A stretch of DNA of 62,000 nucleotides, taken from Diphasiastrum complanatum (Eukaryota; Streptophyta; Lycopodiopsida; Lycopodiales; Lycopodiaceae). Under the pieces are notes generated by a model that saw only the letters and a program-made list of their open reading frames with translations, had not been told where the DNA came from and made no database searches. Positions 61,283 through 62,000 of this stretch are shown piece by piece. The stretch covers positions 14,629,861 through 14,691,860 of the forward strand of contig CM055111.1 in NCBI GenBank assembly GCA_029204225.1. The letters run 5' to 3'. How positions within the stretch are numbered: position 1 is the first letter of the stretch; each line of letters begins with the position of its first letter. A program made the translations under genes and the position numbers.

Positions 61283-62000
61283 ACCTAGATTCTCAAACGG
61301 CTACTATCAATTGGAATAAATCTTTTGCAGCGAATGATTGTACAGCAGGATATATGTGTCCACAAGATAATCAATCAAAGTTGAGCGAGATTTTCTTATT
61401 AGATCAAACTTTGGATACACCAATCACGTTTCCACTGAATGTGCTGAATGTAGCATGTATATCAACAGAATCTATACCCGATCCAATTGAGGATGATCTC
61501 ATACCAGTGAGTCATGCCTTGACTTATGATGGCAATGCTGAACTTACGGATGAGTGGATTCTCAATCATATGGATCCGTCCAGATTTGGAGTGCGTAATG
61601 TTCCTGATGAACCAGCAATAAAACCGCCCAAAGCAGTTATATCGAAGGAAGATAGGATCACAAGATTAATGACAAAGAAGCAAGCTAAGCAACATTATAA
61701 TACGGTCCTGAAATGGGAAAATCCTCCTCAAAAGATTGATTTAGAGAATGTGCCACCCTTATTGGATAAAGGCAAAGGAAAAGTCGAGGATGATTCTACA
61801 AGTCAGAATTCTAGTAAGACATCATCGTCTAGGAAGTCATCACCTCCACGATCAATTCCTACTAAGGAGGCTAAGCGAAGATCCAAGACAAGTCCTTTCG
61901 AAAAAGAACAAGCAGATGCAGTCCAGCATGATATGCCCGAACATTTTAAATGTTATGCATTGGATGATGTGGTTATCATGTTACCTAAAGCGCATCGTGA
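61283..62000 (+). CDS. Unrecognised plus-strand open frame, runs off the window
   Basis: One frame is open for about 239 codons (61283-61999) with no stop; its upstream limit is set by the Copia-J border, and no start codon is assigned (the first ATG in frame is near 61352). It begins CTAGATTCTCAAACGGC. Composition is protein-like: an acidic middle (IPDPIEDDLIPVSHALTYD), then DEWILNHMDPSRFGVRNV, a basic stretch (ITRLMTKKQAKQHYNT), a Ser/Lys-rich linker near 61800-61860 and KCYALDDVVIMLPKAHR at the edge. No domain or catalytic motif is recognisable. It may be part of a transposon polyprotein (Gag-linker style) or an exon of a host gene. Confidence 0.4.

Overview
The window is nuclear DNA of a land plant, probably a seed plant. 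It holds a six-exon, intron-rich gene for a plant-specific membrane-anchored cellulase, long (CT)n microsatellites, and dense nested Ty1/copia and Ty3/gypsy LTR retrotransposons that use the plant-type initiator-Met-tRNA primer site TGGTATCAGAGC. I cannot name the species. No rRNA, tRNA, CRISPR or bacterial-type operon was seen.

Left part (1-22.5 kb) is the genic portion. A decayed copia integrase fragment (1-619, minus) is followed by unassigned degenerate sequence. A paired G-box and CT-rich promoter region (about 4.99-5.13 kb) and a leader with three diverged ~240-bp repeats lead into the one intact host gene. This is a KORRIGAN-type GH9 endo-1,4-beta-glucanase (6450-16849, six exons, 612 residues), with all splice phases compatible and all GH9 catalytic motifs present. 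Its 4.5-kb fifth intron carries a candidate non-autonomous DNA transposon with G-rich hairpins. About 4 kb downstream is a broken MUR3-like GT47 (exostosin family) pseudogene, so two cell-wall loci lie side by side, one living and one dead.

Middle part (22.5-38 kb) is a retrotransposon nest. Copia-B (minus, 22.7-31.6 kb) is split inside its RT/RNase H region by Copia-A (plus, 23450-27731, both LTRs, GTAT target duplication). Copia-A has lost protease and integrase. A 5' stub of a related element (Copia-K) follows. Then comes Copia-C (33092-37851, AGTTT target duplication), which lacks the catalytic core of reverse transcriptase.

Right part (38-62 kb) is a mosaic of fragments: a LINE tail, Copia-G (minus), gypsy LTR F with an Athila-like primer site, a gypsy/copia chimeric reading frame (Copia-D), Copia-H (minus), gypsy LTR E with a duplicated 5' end, further copia integrase and protease pieces, and Copia-J (minus). 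In Copia-J the RT domain is replaced by an unrelated open segment with a membrane-like helix. The window ends in a plus-strand reading frame of more than 700 bp that I do not recognise and that runs off the edge.

No retroelement here looks autonomous; all are broken by stops, frameshifts or deletions. The most unusual items are the Copia-J insert, the unrecognised right-edge frame, the chimeric Copia-D frame, and the foldback sequence sitting exactly at the deletion in the GT47 pseudogene.
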